A stretch of 64,000 nt of DNA from Alphaproteobacteria bacterium (GTDB lineage: Bacteria > Pseudomonadota > Alphaproteobacteria > Micropepsales > Micropepsaceae). Location: contig JAGWMG010000002.1 of the NCBI GenBank assembly GCA_028871795.1, positions 1-64,000 on the forward strand. Direction: 5' to 3'. The notes under the pieces were generated by a model. That model had not been told where the DNA came from. It worked only from the letters and a program-made list of their open reading frames with translations, and searched no databases. A program made the position numbers and the translations under genes. Shown here piece by piece: positions 7,101 to 14,828 of the stretch. The stretch's first letter is position 1. Every line of letters starts with the position of its first letter.

Positions 7101-7784
7101 TTGAACATGATTTCGAAGTTGAAAGGCGTGGGGGTCGTCCTGCTTTTGTTTGTGGCGGTTTATGCGCCCGCCTTTGCAGCAGTGGCGTGGCTGCATCATA
7201 AACACCTTTGGTGTGGCGACAAATTGGGGCGGTTATGCCCAAGCGTCCAAGTCACGATACCGCTCATCATTATCGTGTCGGCAGGAATGGCCTTGCTGTT
7301 CACGGCCATTCTTGCGCGCGGCACAAAAGGAATCGCCGAATTCGGCGTTGCGAAGTCTCCGACGTCGTACGTCATTGCAGCAGTGTTGGCAGGCATTGTC
7401 GTGGGCGGCGCGCTTGCCTATCTCGCCGCCCGTTATCCCGCGCCGTCTCCACTCGATCTTTCGAAGCTACCGTCCTGGTCGATTTTCGTCTTTTTCATTC
7501 TCGCGGCTCCCGTCCAGGAAGAATTCATCTTTCGCGGCCTGTTGCAGACCACGATGGCGCGCGCCGTATCCGTGCAGGGAAGCTTTTGGGCCGTCCATTT
7601 CCCCGTCGTTTTCGTAGCCGCGCTTTTCGGGGTCATTCATTTGGGCTCCGGCATCGTTGTCGCGGCGGGCGCCATTCTGCTGGGCCTGATCGCTGGCGAG
7701 TTGCGGCGGTTGAGCGCCAGCCTGGTGCCCGCGATCCTGGTTCACGCTCTCTTCAACGCCGCATCGCTGTGGTCAACCGGATGA
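7101..7784 (+). CDS. CPBP (CAAX protease/Abi) family intramembrane metalloprotease
   Basis: 227 residues with about six hydrophobic segments. The three family motifs are present in order: PVQEEFIFRGLLQT (EExxxR, the catalytic glutamates), ALFGVIHLGSG (FxxxH) and ILVHALFNAAS (HxxxN/D). Bacterial CPBP proteins cleave within membranes and are associated with bacteriocin immunity, anti-sigma processing or unknown tasks. The start is TTG at 7101 or ATG at 7107. GGAAG lies 8 bases before the TTG and 14 before the ATG, so the TTG is credible. It stands alone between a divergent gene and the serC leader. Confidence 0.85.
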   Translation: MNMISKLKGVGVVLLLFVAVYAPAFAAVAWLHHKHLWCGDKLGRLCPSVQVTIPLIIIVSAGMALLFTAILARGTKGIAEFGVAKSPTSYVIAAVLAGIVVGGALAYLAARYPAPSPLDLSKLPSWSIFVFFILAAPVQEEFIFRGLLQTTMARAVSVQGSFWAVHFPVVFVAALFGVIHLGSGIVVAAGAILLGLIAGELRRLSASLVPAILVHALFNAASLWSTG

Positions 7785-7877
7785 ACCCATCCGATGCCGT
7801 GCTTCGATTCACATTAAGACGCTACTGTCTTCCCGTTTGACGACTCCCGCACGAATAGGTATATCGGTCGCGGGCCA

Positions 7878-7915
7878 CGCCTCCCCAACGAGGCGCAACA
7901 TTCTGAGAGGAATGT
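7878..7915 (+). promoter_or_regulatory. Tandem hairpins of the serC leader (serC-motif-like RNA)
   Basis: Two small hairpins sit immediately before serC. 7878-7895 pairs CGCCTC with GAGGCG around CCCAAC. 7898-7915 pairs ACATTC with GAATGT around TGAGAG. The loop of the second contains the purine-rich AGAGG that would act as the ribosome site for ATG 7919, so pairing could control translation. An alphaproteobacterial 'serC motif' RNA upstream of serC is known; I think this is it but could not compare with the consensus. Confidence 0.65.
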
Positions 7916-7918
7916 GAG

Positions 7919-9076
7919 ATGACCGGTAATCCGCCGGCCGTGCGCCCCGCACGGCCTTTTTTTTCGTCCGGACCTTGCGCCAAGCGGCCGGGCTGGACTC
8001 CCGAAGTCCTCAACGCCGCGCTCCTCGGCCGTTCGCACCGCTCCAAACCCGGCAAGGCGCGGCTGAAGGAAGCCATCGACCGCACCAAAGCGCTGCTCGG
8101 CATTCCGTCCGATTACCGCGTCGGCATCGTGCCGGCCTCCGACACCGGCGCCATGGAAATGGCGATGTGGTCGATGCTGGGGCCGAAGACCGTCGATTGC
8201 TTCGCCTGGGAAAGCTTCGGCGAAGACTGGGTCACCGACACCATCAAGCAGCTCGATCTGCGCGACAGCCGCATCTTCAAGGCGCCCTACGGCGAATTGC
8301 CGAACCTCAAGGACGCCAATCCCGGACACGACGTCGTGTTCCTGTGGAACGGCACGACCTCGGGCGTGCGGGTGCCGAACGGCGACTGGATCAGCGACGC
8401 GCGCGAAGGCATCACGATCTGCGACGCCACCTCGGCGGTCTTCGCCATGGACATCCCGTGGAAGAAACTCGATGTCGCGACCTTCTCCTGGCAGAAAGTG
8501 CTGGGCGGCGAAGCCGCGCACGGCATGTTGATCCTCTCCCCGCGTGCCGTCGCGCGGCTCGAAGCCCACACGCCCCCTTGGCCGATGCCGAAGATCTTCC
8601 GCCTGACCAAGGCCGGCAAGCTGGCGCAAGGCATCTTCGAAGGCGAGACCATCAACACGCCGTCGATGCTGGCGCTGGAGGATTATCTCGACGCGCTGAA
8701 ATGGGCGGAAGAGATCGGCGGCCTGCCGGCGTTGATGGCGCGCTCCGACGCCAACCTCAACGTGCTGGCGCGCTGGGTGAAGGAATGCGGCTGGGCCGAT
8801 TTCCTCGCCAAGGACGCGGCCAACCGCTCCAACACCAGCGCGTGCCTCAAGATCGTCGATCCCTGGTTCGCGGCCCTGCCGCTCGACGCGCAGGCCGGCG
8901 CGGCGAAGAAAATCGCCTCGACGCTGGATAAGGAAGGTGTCGCGTTCGACATTGCGGCCTACCGCGCGGCGCCTCCCGGCCTGCGCATCTGGTGCGGCGC
9001 CACCGTGGAGCGCGCCGATCTCGAAGCGCTGACGCCCTGGCTCGATTGGGCCTGGGCGAAGGTGAAAGCGAGCTAG
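7919..9076 (+). CDS. serC: Phosphoserine aminotransferase
   Basis: 385 residues. It converts 3-phosphohydroxypyruvate and glutamate to phosphoserine in serine synthesis, as a cytosolic PLP enzyme. The N-terminus [18 protein letters not shown] and [10 protein letters not shown] are typical of the alphaproteobacterial SerC type. [14 protein letters not shown] contains the PLP lysine, [14 protein letters not shown] binds cofactor, and [14 protein letters not shown] holds the aspartate that contacts the pyridine. The start at ATG 7919 agrees with family N-termini. That start places a strong terminator-like hairpin within codons 6-15. serA follows after two bases, so the two are one operon. Confidence 0.95.
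   Translation: MTGNPPAVRPARPFFSSGPCAKRPGWTPEVLNAALLGRSHRSKPGKARLKEAIDRTKALLGIPSDYRVGIVPASDTGAMEMAMWSMLGPKTVDCFAWESFGEDWVTDTIKQLDLRDSRIFKAPYGELPNLKDANPGHDVVFLWNGTTSGVRVPNGDWISDAREGITICDATSAVFAMDIPWKKLDVATFSWQKVLGGEAAHGMLILSPRAVARLEAHTPPWPMPKIFRLTKAGKLAQGIFEGETINTPSMLALEDYLDALKWAEEIGGLPALMARSDANLNVLARWVKECGWADFLAKDAANRSNTSACLKIVDPWFAALPLDAQAGAAKKIASTLDKEGVAFDIAAYRAAPPGLRIWCGATVERADLEALTPWLDWAWAKVKAS
7936..7964 (+). terminator. Intrinsic-terminator-like hairpin inside the first codons of serC (attenuator candidate)
   Basis: GGCCGTGCG (7936-7944) pairs perfectly with CGCACGGCC (7948-7956) around a three-base loop, followed at once by eight T residues (7957-7964). This is as good an intrinsic terminator as any in the window, yet it is translated as part of SerC ([11 protein letters not shown]). 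It fits attenuation of serC-serA, with the upstream hairpins or ribosome progress deciding the outcome. Confidence 0.7.
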
Positions 9077-9078
9077 CC

Positions 9079-10656
9079 ATGCCGAAAGTTCTCATCGCCG
9101 ACAAGCTGTCGCACGCCGCCGTTTCCGTCTTCAAGACGCGCGGCGTCGAGGCCGACGTGAAGACCGGATTGAGCAAGGAGGAATTGCTCAAGATCGTCCA
9201 TCAATACGATGGAATCGCCATCCGCTCGGCGACCAAAATCACCGCCGAAATCATCAAGGCCGCCAAGAAGCTGAGAGTCGTCGGCCGCGCCGGCATCGGT
9301 GTCGACAACGTCGACATCCCCGCCGCCACCGCCGCCGGCGTCATCGTGATGAACACGCCGTTCGGCAATTCGATCACCACCGCCGAGCACGCCATCGCGC
9401 TGATGATGGCGCTGGCGCGCGACATTCCCGCCGCCACGGCCTCCACGCACGCCGGCAAGTGGGAGAAAAACCGCTTCATGGGAACCGAACTCTACGGCAA
9501 GACGCTGGGCCTGATCGGCGCGGGCAACATCGGGGGCATCGTCGCCGACCGCGCCAAGGGCCTGAAGATGCACGTCGTCGCCTACGATCCCTATCTGTCG
9601 GCGGAACGCGCCGCCGAAATCGACGTGGAGAAAGTCGCGCTGGATGATCTTCTGGGGCGCGCCGATTTCATCACCCTGCACACGCCGCTCACCCACGAGA
9701 CGCGCAATATCATCTCCGCCGATGCCATCAACAAGATGAAGAAGGGCGCCCGCCTCATCAACTGCGCGCGCGGCGGCTTGGTGGACGAGGCGGCGCTGAA
9801 GGTAGCGTTGGACGCCGGACACCTGGCCGGCGCGGCGCTGGACGTGTTCGCGGAAGAACCCGCCAAGACGAATATCCTGTTCGGCAACGACAAGGTCGTG
9901 GCGACGCCGCATCTGGGCGCTTCCACCGAAGAGGCGCAGGAGAACGTGGCGCTGCAGGTCGCCGAACAGATCGCGGACTACCTGCTGACGGGCGCCATCG
10001 TCAACGCGCTCAACATGCCCTCGATCAACGCCCGGGAGGCGGCGCAGGTACGGCCTTGGATCGCGCTGGCGGAGAAACTTGGCGCCTTCGCGGGGCAACT
10101 GACCGAAACAAGCATCGAAACGGTGGAGATCCTCTATGAAGGCACCGCCGCTGAGATGAACCAGCATGCGCTGACCCAGGCGGCGCTGGCGGGACTGCTC
10201 AAGCCGCATCTGCCGGAAGTCAACATGGTCAACGCGCCTTTCGTCGCCAAGGAACGCGGCACCAAGGTCAGCGAAACCCGGCGCGACCGGCAGGGCATCT
10301 ACGAGGGCTACATCAAGATCACCGTGCAGTCCGGCCATCTGACCCACGCCGTCGCCGGCACGGTGTTCTCCGACGGCCGCCCGCGGCTGATCCAGATCAA
10401 GGACATCGACCTGGACGCCGGGTTCGCCCCGCACATGCTGTATGTGACGAACGAGGACAAGCCGGGCTTCATCGGCCGGCTGGGCACAATCCTCGGCGAC
10501 GCCAAGGTCAACATCGCGAACTTCACCCTGGGCCGCACCGCGCCCGGCGCCGACGCCATCGCCCTGGTGGAAGTCGACGGAGAAGTCGGCGAGAAAGTCC
10601 TGGCCGACATCCGCAAGCTGCCGCTCGTCAGGCAGGCCAAAGCCCTAGTTTTCTGA
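9079..10656 (+). CDS. serA: D-3-phosphoglycerate dehydrogenase
   Basis: 525 residues, starting at ATG 9079 two bases after the serC stop. It catalyses the first step of serine synthesis, NAD-dependent oxidation of 3-phosphoglycerate. The nucleotide-binding loop is GLIGAGNIGGIVADR. Catalytic residues lie in NCARGGLVDEAAL (Arg) and TPHLGASTEEAQ (His). It is the long form: an allosteric-substrate-binding domain (about 320-450) and a C-terminal ACT domain (about 455-525, LYVTNEDKPGFIGRLGTILG), expected to give serine feedback inhibition. It should share regulation with serC through the leader. Confidence 0.96.
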   Translation: MPKVLIADKLSHAAVSVFKTRGVEADVKTGLSKEELLKIVHQYDGIAIRSATKITAEIIKAAKKLRVVGRAGIGVDNVDIPAATAAGVIVMNTPFGNSITTAEHAIALMMALARDIPAATASTHAGKWEKNRFMGTELYGKTLGLIGAGNIGGIVADRAKGLKMHVVAYDPYLSAERAAEIDVEKVALDDLLGRADFITLHTPLTHETRNIISADAINKMKKGARLINCARGGLVDEAALKVALDAGHLAGAALDVFAEEPAKTNILFGNDKVVATPHLGASTEEAQENVALQVAEQIADYLLTGAIVNALNMPSINAREAAQVRPWIALAEKLGAFAGQLTETSIETVEILYEGTAAEMNQHALTQAALAGLLKPHLPEVNMVNAPFVAKERGTKVSETRRDRQGIYEGYIKITVQSGHLTHAVAGTVFSDGRPRLIQIKDIDLDAGFAPHMLYVTNEDKPGFIGRLGTILGDAKVNIANFTLGRTAPGADAIALVEVDGEVGEKVLADIRKLPLVRQAKALVF

Positions 10657-10734
10657 AAACACTTCACAGGCTTATCGGGCACTTCCCGCCGAAGCGGCCC
10701 CTCGGCGGCCGAAAATGCGCTAATAATGAGGACA

Positions 10735-10772
10735 AGAGCGGCCGCCGATTCGGCATCGCCGCCGGCCGCTCT
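10735..10772 (+). terminator. GC-rich hairpin between serA and the next gene
   Basis: AGAGCGGCCG (10735-10744) pairs with CGGCCGCTCT (10763-10772). No T-tract follows, so it is either a weak or Rho-assisted terminator for serCA or a 5' structure of the following gene, which starts 17 bases later. Confidence 0.35.
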
Positions 10773-10789
10773 GCGGGTGGAGGGGTGAG

Positions 10790-11371
10790 ATGTCGCCGTT
10801 GGTCGCGATCTATCTGCTGTGGTTCGTCTGGGTTGTGACGTGGATCGCCGCATCGCTGTGGGCCAACCCGACCATCAAACGAGCCGGGCTGGGGCGCAAA
10901 ATCCTCTACCGTGTCGCGGTCCTCGCCGGCTACGTATTCCTGTTCGGATTCGATTCGAACGGTTATGACATGAGACATCGCTTCTGGGACGTGCCGAAAA
11001 ACACGTTCGGCTGGGCGATGGTCGCCGCCGTTGCGATCGGCTTCGCCTTCTGCTGGTGGGCGCGGCTTCATATCGGCAAATTGTGGTCGAGCAGCGTCAC
11101 CCGCAAGAGCAGCCATCGCGTGATCGACACCGGTCCCTACGCGCTGGTTCGCCACCCGATCTATACGGGCATAACGCTTGCCGCGCTGGCGACCGCCGCC
11201 GTCCACGGCACGCCGGGCTCCTTCTTCGGCGCCGCGCTGATGATGGGAGGCTGGTACGTCAAGGCCCGGCTGGAGGAACGCTTCCTGCGCGAAGAACTCG
11301 GACCGGAAGCCTACGATTCCTATGCCCGGCGCGTGCCGATGCTGGTGCCGTTCCTGCACTGGCGTTCCTGA
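10790..11371 (+). CDS. Isoprenylcysteine carboxyl methyltransferase-like membrane methyltransferase
   Basis: 193 residues, four to five hydrophobic segments (for example LVAIYLLWFVWVVTWIAASL at the start and AMVAAVAIGFAFCWWARL in the middle). The C-terminal motif DTGPYALVRHPIYTGITLAA, with R-H-P and the downstream LEERFLREELGPEAYDSY, is the SAM-binding signature of the ICMT/phospholipid methyltransferase superfamily. In bacteria the substrates of such stand-alone members are mostly unknown; phospholipid or isoprenoid O/N-methylation is possible. GGAGGGG precedes the ATG. It is convergent with the enoyl-CoA hydratase gene. Confidence 0.8.
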   Translation: MSPLVAIYLLWFVWVVTWIAASLWANPTIKRAGLGRKILYRVAVLAGYVFLFGFDSNGYDMRHRFWDVPKNTFGWAMVAAVAIGFAFCWWARLHIGKLWSSSVTRKSSHRVIDTGPYALVRHPIYTGITLAALATAAVHGTPGSFFGAALMMGGWYVKARLEERFLREELGPEAYDSYARRVPMLVPFLHWRS

Positions 11372-11383
11372 CCCGCGCGGACT

Positions 11384-12181
11384 TTACCGCCCCTTGTACT
11401 GCGGCTCGCGCTTCTCGAAGAAGGCCGCCAGCGCCTCGGCGTGATCCTCGCTGACATGCGCGCGCGCCTGGAACGCCGCCGATCTGTCCATGATGGTTTC
11501 GAGGTTGGCCCCCACGGCCTCGCGCATCAGCTTCTTGGTCATGCGCAGGACGCCCGGCGGCTGCCGGCAGATCTCCCGGGCGAGGCCGTGCGCTTCCTCC
11601 ATCAGCAGCTCGGGCGGCACCAGCCTGGAGACCAGACCCCATTGCAGCGCGGTGGCCGCGTCGATCGTCTCGCCGGTGAAGAACAACTCGGACGCGCGCG
11701 CCTGTCCGATGATGCGCGGCAAAATCCAGGCGCCGCCGTCGCCGGGCACCAGCCCGATCTTAAGGAAGGTGGCGCCGAAGACCGCAAACTTGGAAGCGAT
11801 GCGGATGTCCGCCAGGCAGGCGACGTCGTTGCCGAGTCCGATGGCCGCGCCGTTGATCGCGGCGATCAGCGGCACTTCCAGGTTCCACAGGCTGCGCACG
11901 ATCTTGTGGATGTTGGTCTTGTAGCCTTCCTCGATCTGCTGCGGCGTGCCGGCGAAGACGCCGCTCTTCTCCCGCATCGCCTTGAGGTTGCCGCCCGCCG
12001 AGAAGGCGCTGCCCGCGCCGGTGAGGATGGCGCAGCGCACCTCGCGGTCGGCGTTGATCCGCGCCGCGGCGGCTTCGAACAGCGCGCCGTCGCCCTCCTC
12101 GCCCAAAATGTTGCGGCTCTCGGGCCGGTTGATGGTGAGCGTGGCGACGAAACCGTGTTTCTCGAAAAGCAGCGCTGACAT
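11384..12181 (-). CDS. Enoyl-CoA hydratase/isomerase (crotonase) family protein
   Basis: 265 residues of a single crotonase domain. The two oxyanion-hole segments are visible, GSAFSAGGNLKAM and NGAAIGLGNDVACLADIRIA, followed by GLVPGDGGAWILPRIIG. A glutamate is missing from the usual first catalytic position, but GDGGAW retains the second acidic position, as in many hydratases and isomerases that are not the main beta-oxidation enzyme. The C-terminal helix ends FEKREPQYKGR, which closes the active site in the family. It probably acts in CoA-ester degradation. It is monocistronic, with a large non-coding stretch upstream. Confidence 0.88.
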   Translation of the reverse strand: MSALLFEKHGFVATLTINRPESRNILGEEGDGALFEAAAARINADREVRCAILTGAGSAFSAGGNLKAMREKSGVFAGTPQQIEEGYKTNIHKIVRSLWNLEVPLIAAINGAAIGLGNDVACLADIRIASKFAVFGATFLKIGLVPGDGGAWILPRIIGQARASELFFTGETIDAATALQWGLVSRLVPPELLMEEAHGLAREICRQPPGVLRMTKKLMREAVGANLETIMDRSAAFQARAHVSEDHAEALAAFFEKREPQYKGR

Positions 12182-12700
12182 GGGTTCCTGCTGGGTGAGC
12201 CGTGGCGGCGCACTCTAGAGCACGATGTCCCCGAACAGAACCACGCTCCTTCGGCGCGACAAGCCGAAGGCGGGCTTCCCCGGAGCGCCGTTTCAGGCAA
12301 CCCGGCGAACCCGCCTTCGGCGCGAAGCTACGGCAGGCCAGTGGTCCCCGTTTTTCAGGCGGAATCCCCAAGCACCTTCGCTTCTCCGCGGACCGCGCGA
12401 AGCAGGCGTTATTGCGATCCGCCGCCACTTGGGCGGCACCCTCGCCGGCTTGCTCCGTTGGGATGCGCACGAGTTCGCACCCAGGCCCTGTATGCTCGCG
12501 TCAGCTTCGGCTCGGGACCGGCCCGCGCCTGCCATGGCGTCTCCCTGCAACAACTCGACGGGCATCCGCGCCGGGATGCCACGCGGGAGAGATGGGAACG
12601 GAAAACGAACGTTCAAGGCGGGGGCGCGAGATTTAATGTTCGCGAATGCGAGGCGGTATCGTCTATAATATCATCTGTACACGGATTGATTTGCGGGGGT

Positions 12701-12730
12701 CCGCTTTGCGCCGATTTTGTTGAAAAACTC
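12701..12730 (-). mobile_element. Possible solo end of an IS5/IS1182-type insertion sequence
   Basis: Read on the minus strand the segment is GAGTTTTTCAACAAAATCGG followed by CGCAAAGCGG. A GAGTTTTTCAACA-x-x-x-TC opening followed by x-AAAGCGG is frequent just inside or beside the ends of several alphaproteobacterial IS families. No transposase or second end is present within the gap, so this would be a relic. Confidence 0.3.
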
Positions 12731-12738
12731 TTTGGGCG

Positions 12739-12789
12739 AGGCGCCGTCCGCCGAGTTGAGCCCCGCCCCATCTGGATGGGGCGGCGCCT
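12739..12789 (+). ncRNA. Nested hairpin in the FTCD upstream region
   Basis: The outer stem AGGCGCCG (12739-12746) pairs with CGGCGCCT (12782-12789). The inner stem GCCCCAT (12765-12771) pairs with ATGGGGC (12776-12782) around CTGG. Stem lengths are good, but no T-tract follows and I recognise no riboswitch. It could be a terminator-like or mRNA leader structure of the FTCD gene 112 bases downstream. Confidence 0.35.
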
Positions 12790-12900
12790 ATCCGGTAGTC
12801 TCCAGCGCTCCGGTACGCGTCAGGCCGCGCGGCCGCCAAGGCGCCGCATCCAAACCCGACACGTGCGATATTACTTGATCTCATCGAGTGCGAGGACGAC

Positions 12901-14748
12901 ATGAACCAACGCGTGGTCGAGTGCGTGCCCAATTTTTCCGAAGGCCGCGACCCGGCCAAGATACGCCAGATCACCGAGGCCGTAGAGTCGGTGCCGGGCG
13001 TGAGGCTGATGGATGTCGACCCCGGCGCGGATACCAACCGCACTGTGGTGACCTTCGTCGGCGATCCGGACGGCGTGGTCGAGGCCGCCTTCCGCGGGAT
13101 CGCCGTCGCGGCGAGACTGATCGACATGCGCACGCACAAGGGCGCGCACCCGCGCATGGGCGCTTGCGACGTGTGTCCTTTCATCCCGGTCGAAGGTGTG
13201 ACCATGGACGATTGCGCGAAGCTCGCGCGTCGCCTGGGCGAGCGCGTCGGCAGGGAACTGGAGGTCCCGGTTTACCTCTACGAACACGCCGCCAGCCGTC
13301 CGGAGCGCGAAAACCTGGCGGTCGTGCGCCAGGGCGAGTACGAAGGCCTCGAAAAAAAATTGCAGGATCCCGCGTGGAAGCCCGACTTCGGCCCGGCCCG
13401 CTTCAATCCGGGTTTCGGGGCGTTGATCGCCGGCGCGCGCGAATTTCTGATCGCCTACAACATCAACCTCAACAGCACGGATAAGTCCCATGCGTCCGAC
13501 ATCGCCCTCGAGTTAAGGCAGAGCGGCCGCGTGGCGCGGCGCGGGCAGAAGAACGCCTATTACTCCAGCGGGCGGAAACTGCGTTATGCCGAGGGCTGTT
13601 TTCCCTGCGGCAACTGCGATTTCGACGGCAAAACCTTCGAGGACACGGAGCGGCACTGCCGGGAAGCCCACGGCTATCCGTTGCGCGACCTGCTCGCCGC
13701 GAATGACATCGACGCCGCCAAAGGCGTGGCCGGCCGGAAAGTCTACCGCGCGGGGATGTTCAAGGCCTGCAAGTCCATCGGCTGGTATGTGGAGGCGTAC
13801 AAGCGCGCCCAGATTTCGATCAACCTGACCGACTGGCGCCAGACCTCGCCGCGCGACGTGCTGGAGGCCGCGCGCAAACTGGCGGCGGCGCGCGGCCTGG
13901 TCGTGACCGGCAGCGAAATCGTGGGCGTGGTTCCGTTCGAGGCGCTGTTCGAGGCGGGACGCGCCTATCTGGAGGCCCAGGGCAAATGCGCCTTCGTGCC
14001 GGTCGGTGACGTGCTGCAGGCGGCGGTGTTCAGCTTGGGCCTGACCGACGTGGCCCCGTTCGAGATAGCCAAGAAAGTCATCGGCATGCCCAAGACCTAT
14101 CCCGGCGGCCTGGCGGACATGGCCTGCCGCGATTTTGTGGACGAGGTCAGTCGCGCAACGCCCGCCCCGGGCGGCGGGTCCATCGCGGCCCTGGCCGGAA
14201 GTTTGGGCGCGGCGCTCGCCTCGATGGTCGCCAATCTGACGCAAGGCAAAGCCGCCGGCGAAGCGGCCGAGCAGGAGCTTCTTGCGGTGGCGGAAAAGGC
14301 GCAGCGCATCAAGGACGCACTGCTGCTGGCGGTGGACGAAGATACGTCCGCCTTCAATGCCTACATGGAGGCGCGCCGGCTCCCCGCAGGCAGCGCCGAA
14401 GAGAAAGCTCTGCGGGCCGCGAAAATGCAGGAGGGCCTCAAGCTCGCGATCGAAGTGCCGTTGCGCACCGCGCGGCTGTCCTATGAAGCCATGGAAATCG
14501 CGGCGGCGGCCATGCGGCACGGCAATCCAAACTCCATCACCGACGCCATGGTGGGTTTCACCATCGCATTTGCAGGAGTGCGCGGCGGCATCTGGAACGT
14601 CTTTATCAATTTCAAAGGCATCACCGATGCCGCTTACGTGGCCGAGATGCGTCCCGCCTGCGACAAACTGCTGGAGCATGCCGACGCCCTTCTGGCGAGC
14701 GCGACCGGCGACGGAAGCGCGCGCCTCGAAGCGATGATGAGAAGCTAA
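12901..14748 (+). CDS. ftcD: Bifunctional glutamate formimidoyltransferase / formimidoyl-THF cyclodeaminase with C2H2-like insert
   Basis: 615 residues. The N-terminal half transfers the formimino group from formiminoglutamate (histidine degradation) to tetrahydrofolate. The C-terminal half deaminates it cyclically to methenyl-THF. Formiminotransferase blocks are VECVPNFSEGRDPAKI, GDPDGVVEAAFRG, MRTHKGAHPRMGACDVCPF and ITDAMVG-type helices; the cyclodeaminase domain begins near residue 400 (DFVDEVSRATPAPGGGSIAA). Between the formiminotransferase subdomains, residues 231-258 form EGCFPCGNCDFDGKTF then EDTERHCREAHG, a C-x2-C-x12-H-x4-H pattern. No hut genes are adjacent. The ATG has GAGGAC upstream. 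Confidence 0.88.
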   Translation: MNQRVVECVPNFSEGRDPAKIRQITEAVESVPGVRLMDVDPGADTNRTVVTFVGDPDGVVEAAFRGIAVAARLIDMRTHKGAHPRMGACDVCPFIPVEGVTMDDCAKLARRLGERVGRELEVPVYLYEHAASRPERENLAVVRQGEYEGLEKKLQDPAWKPDFGPARFNPGFGALIAGAREFLIAYNINLNSTDKSHASDIALELRQSGRVARRGQKNAYYSSGRKLRYAEGCFPCGNCDFDGKTFEDTERHCREAHGYPLRDLLAANDIDAAKGVAGRKVYRAGMFKACKSIGWYVEAYKRAQISINLTDWRQTSPRDVLEAARKLAAARGLVVTGSEIVGVVPFEALFEAGRAYLEAQGKCAFVPVGDVLQAAVFSLGLTDVAPFEIAKKVIGMPKTYPGGLADMACRDFVDEVSRATPAPGGGSIAALAGSLGAALASMVANLTQGKAAGEAAEQELLAVAEKAQRIKDALLLAVDEDTSAFNAYMEARRLPAGSAEEKALRAAKMQEGLKLAIEVPLRTARLSYEAMEIAAAAMRHGNPNSITDAMVGFTIAFAGVRGGIWNVFINFKGITDAAYVAEMRPACDKLLEHADALLASATGDGSARLEAMMRS

Positions 14749-14789
14749 GGAGTTGGGGGCTGCCGTCGTCGGTCCGACGCCGGTCTTTC

Positions 14790-14811
14790 TCCGCCTTTGG
14801 CGCGAGGCGGA
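14790..14811. terminator. Small hairpin between convergent genes
   Basis: TCCGCCT (14790-14796) pairs with AGGCGGA (14805-14811) around eight bases. It lies between the ends of the convergent FTCD and acyl-CoA dehydrogenase genes. There is no strong T-run on either side, so its efficiency is doubtful. Confidence 0.3.
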
Positions 14812-14828
14812 CATGCGAAGGGCGAGGC

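Larger units (their letters stand above)
12182..12900. other. 719-bp non-coding region between enoyl-CoA hydratase and FTCD genes
   Basis: No convincing gene. The first half contains GC-rich inverted repeats (for example CTTCGGCGC and the complementary GCCGAAG around 12250-12272, and CCCGCC/GGCGGG pairs to about 12360). The second half holds TATAAT at 12664-12669 without a good -35, an IS-end-like segment and a nested hairpin, given separately. The rest shows nothing I can name. Confidence 0.6.

Noticed and set aside
12660-12900. Glycine or tetrahydrofolate riboswitch ahead of ftcD
   Set aside because: The conserved core sequences of these riboswitches are not visible; only a generic nested hairpin is present.
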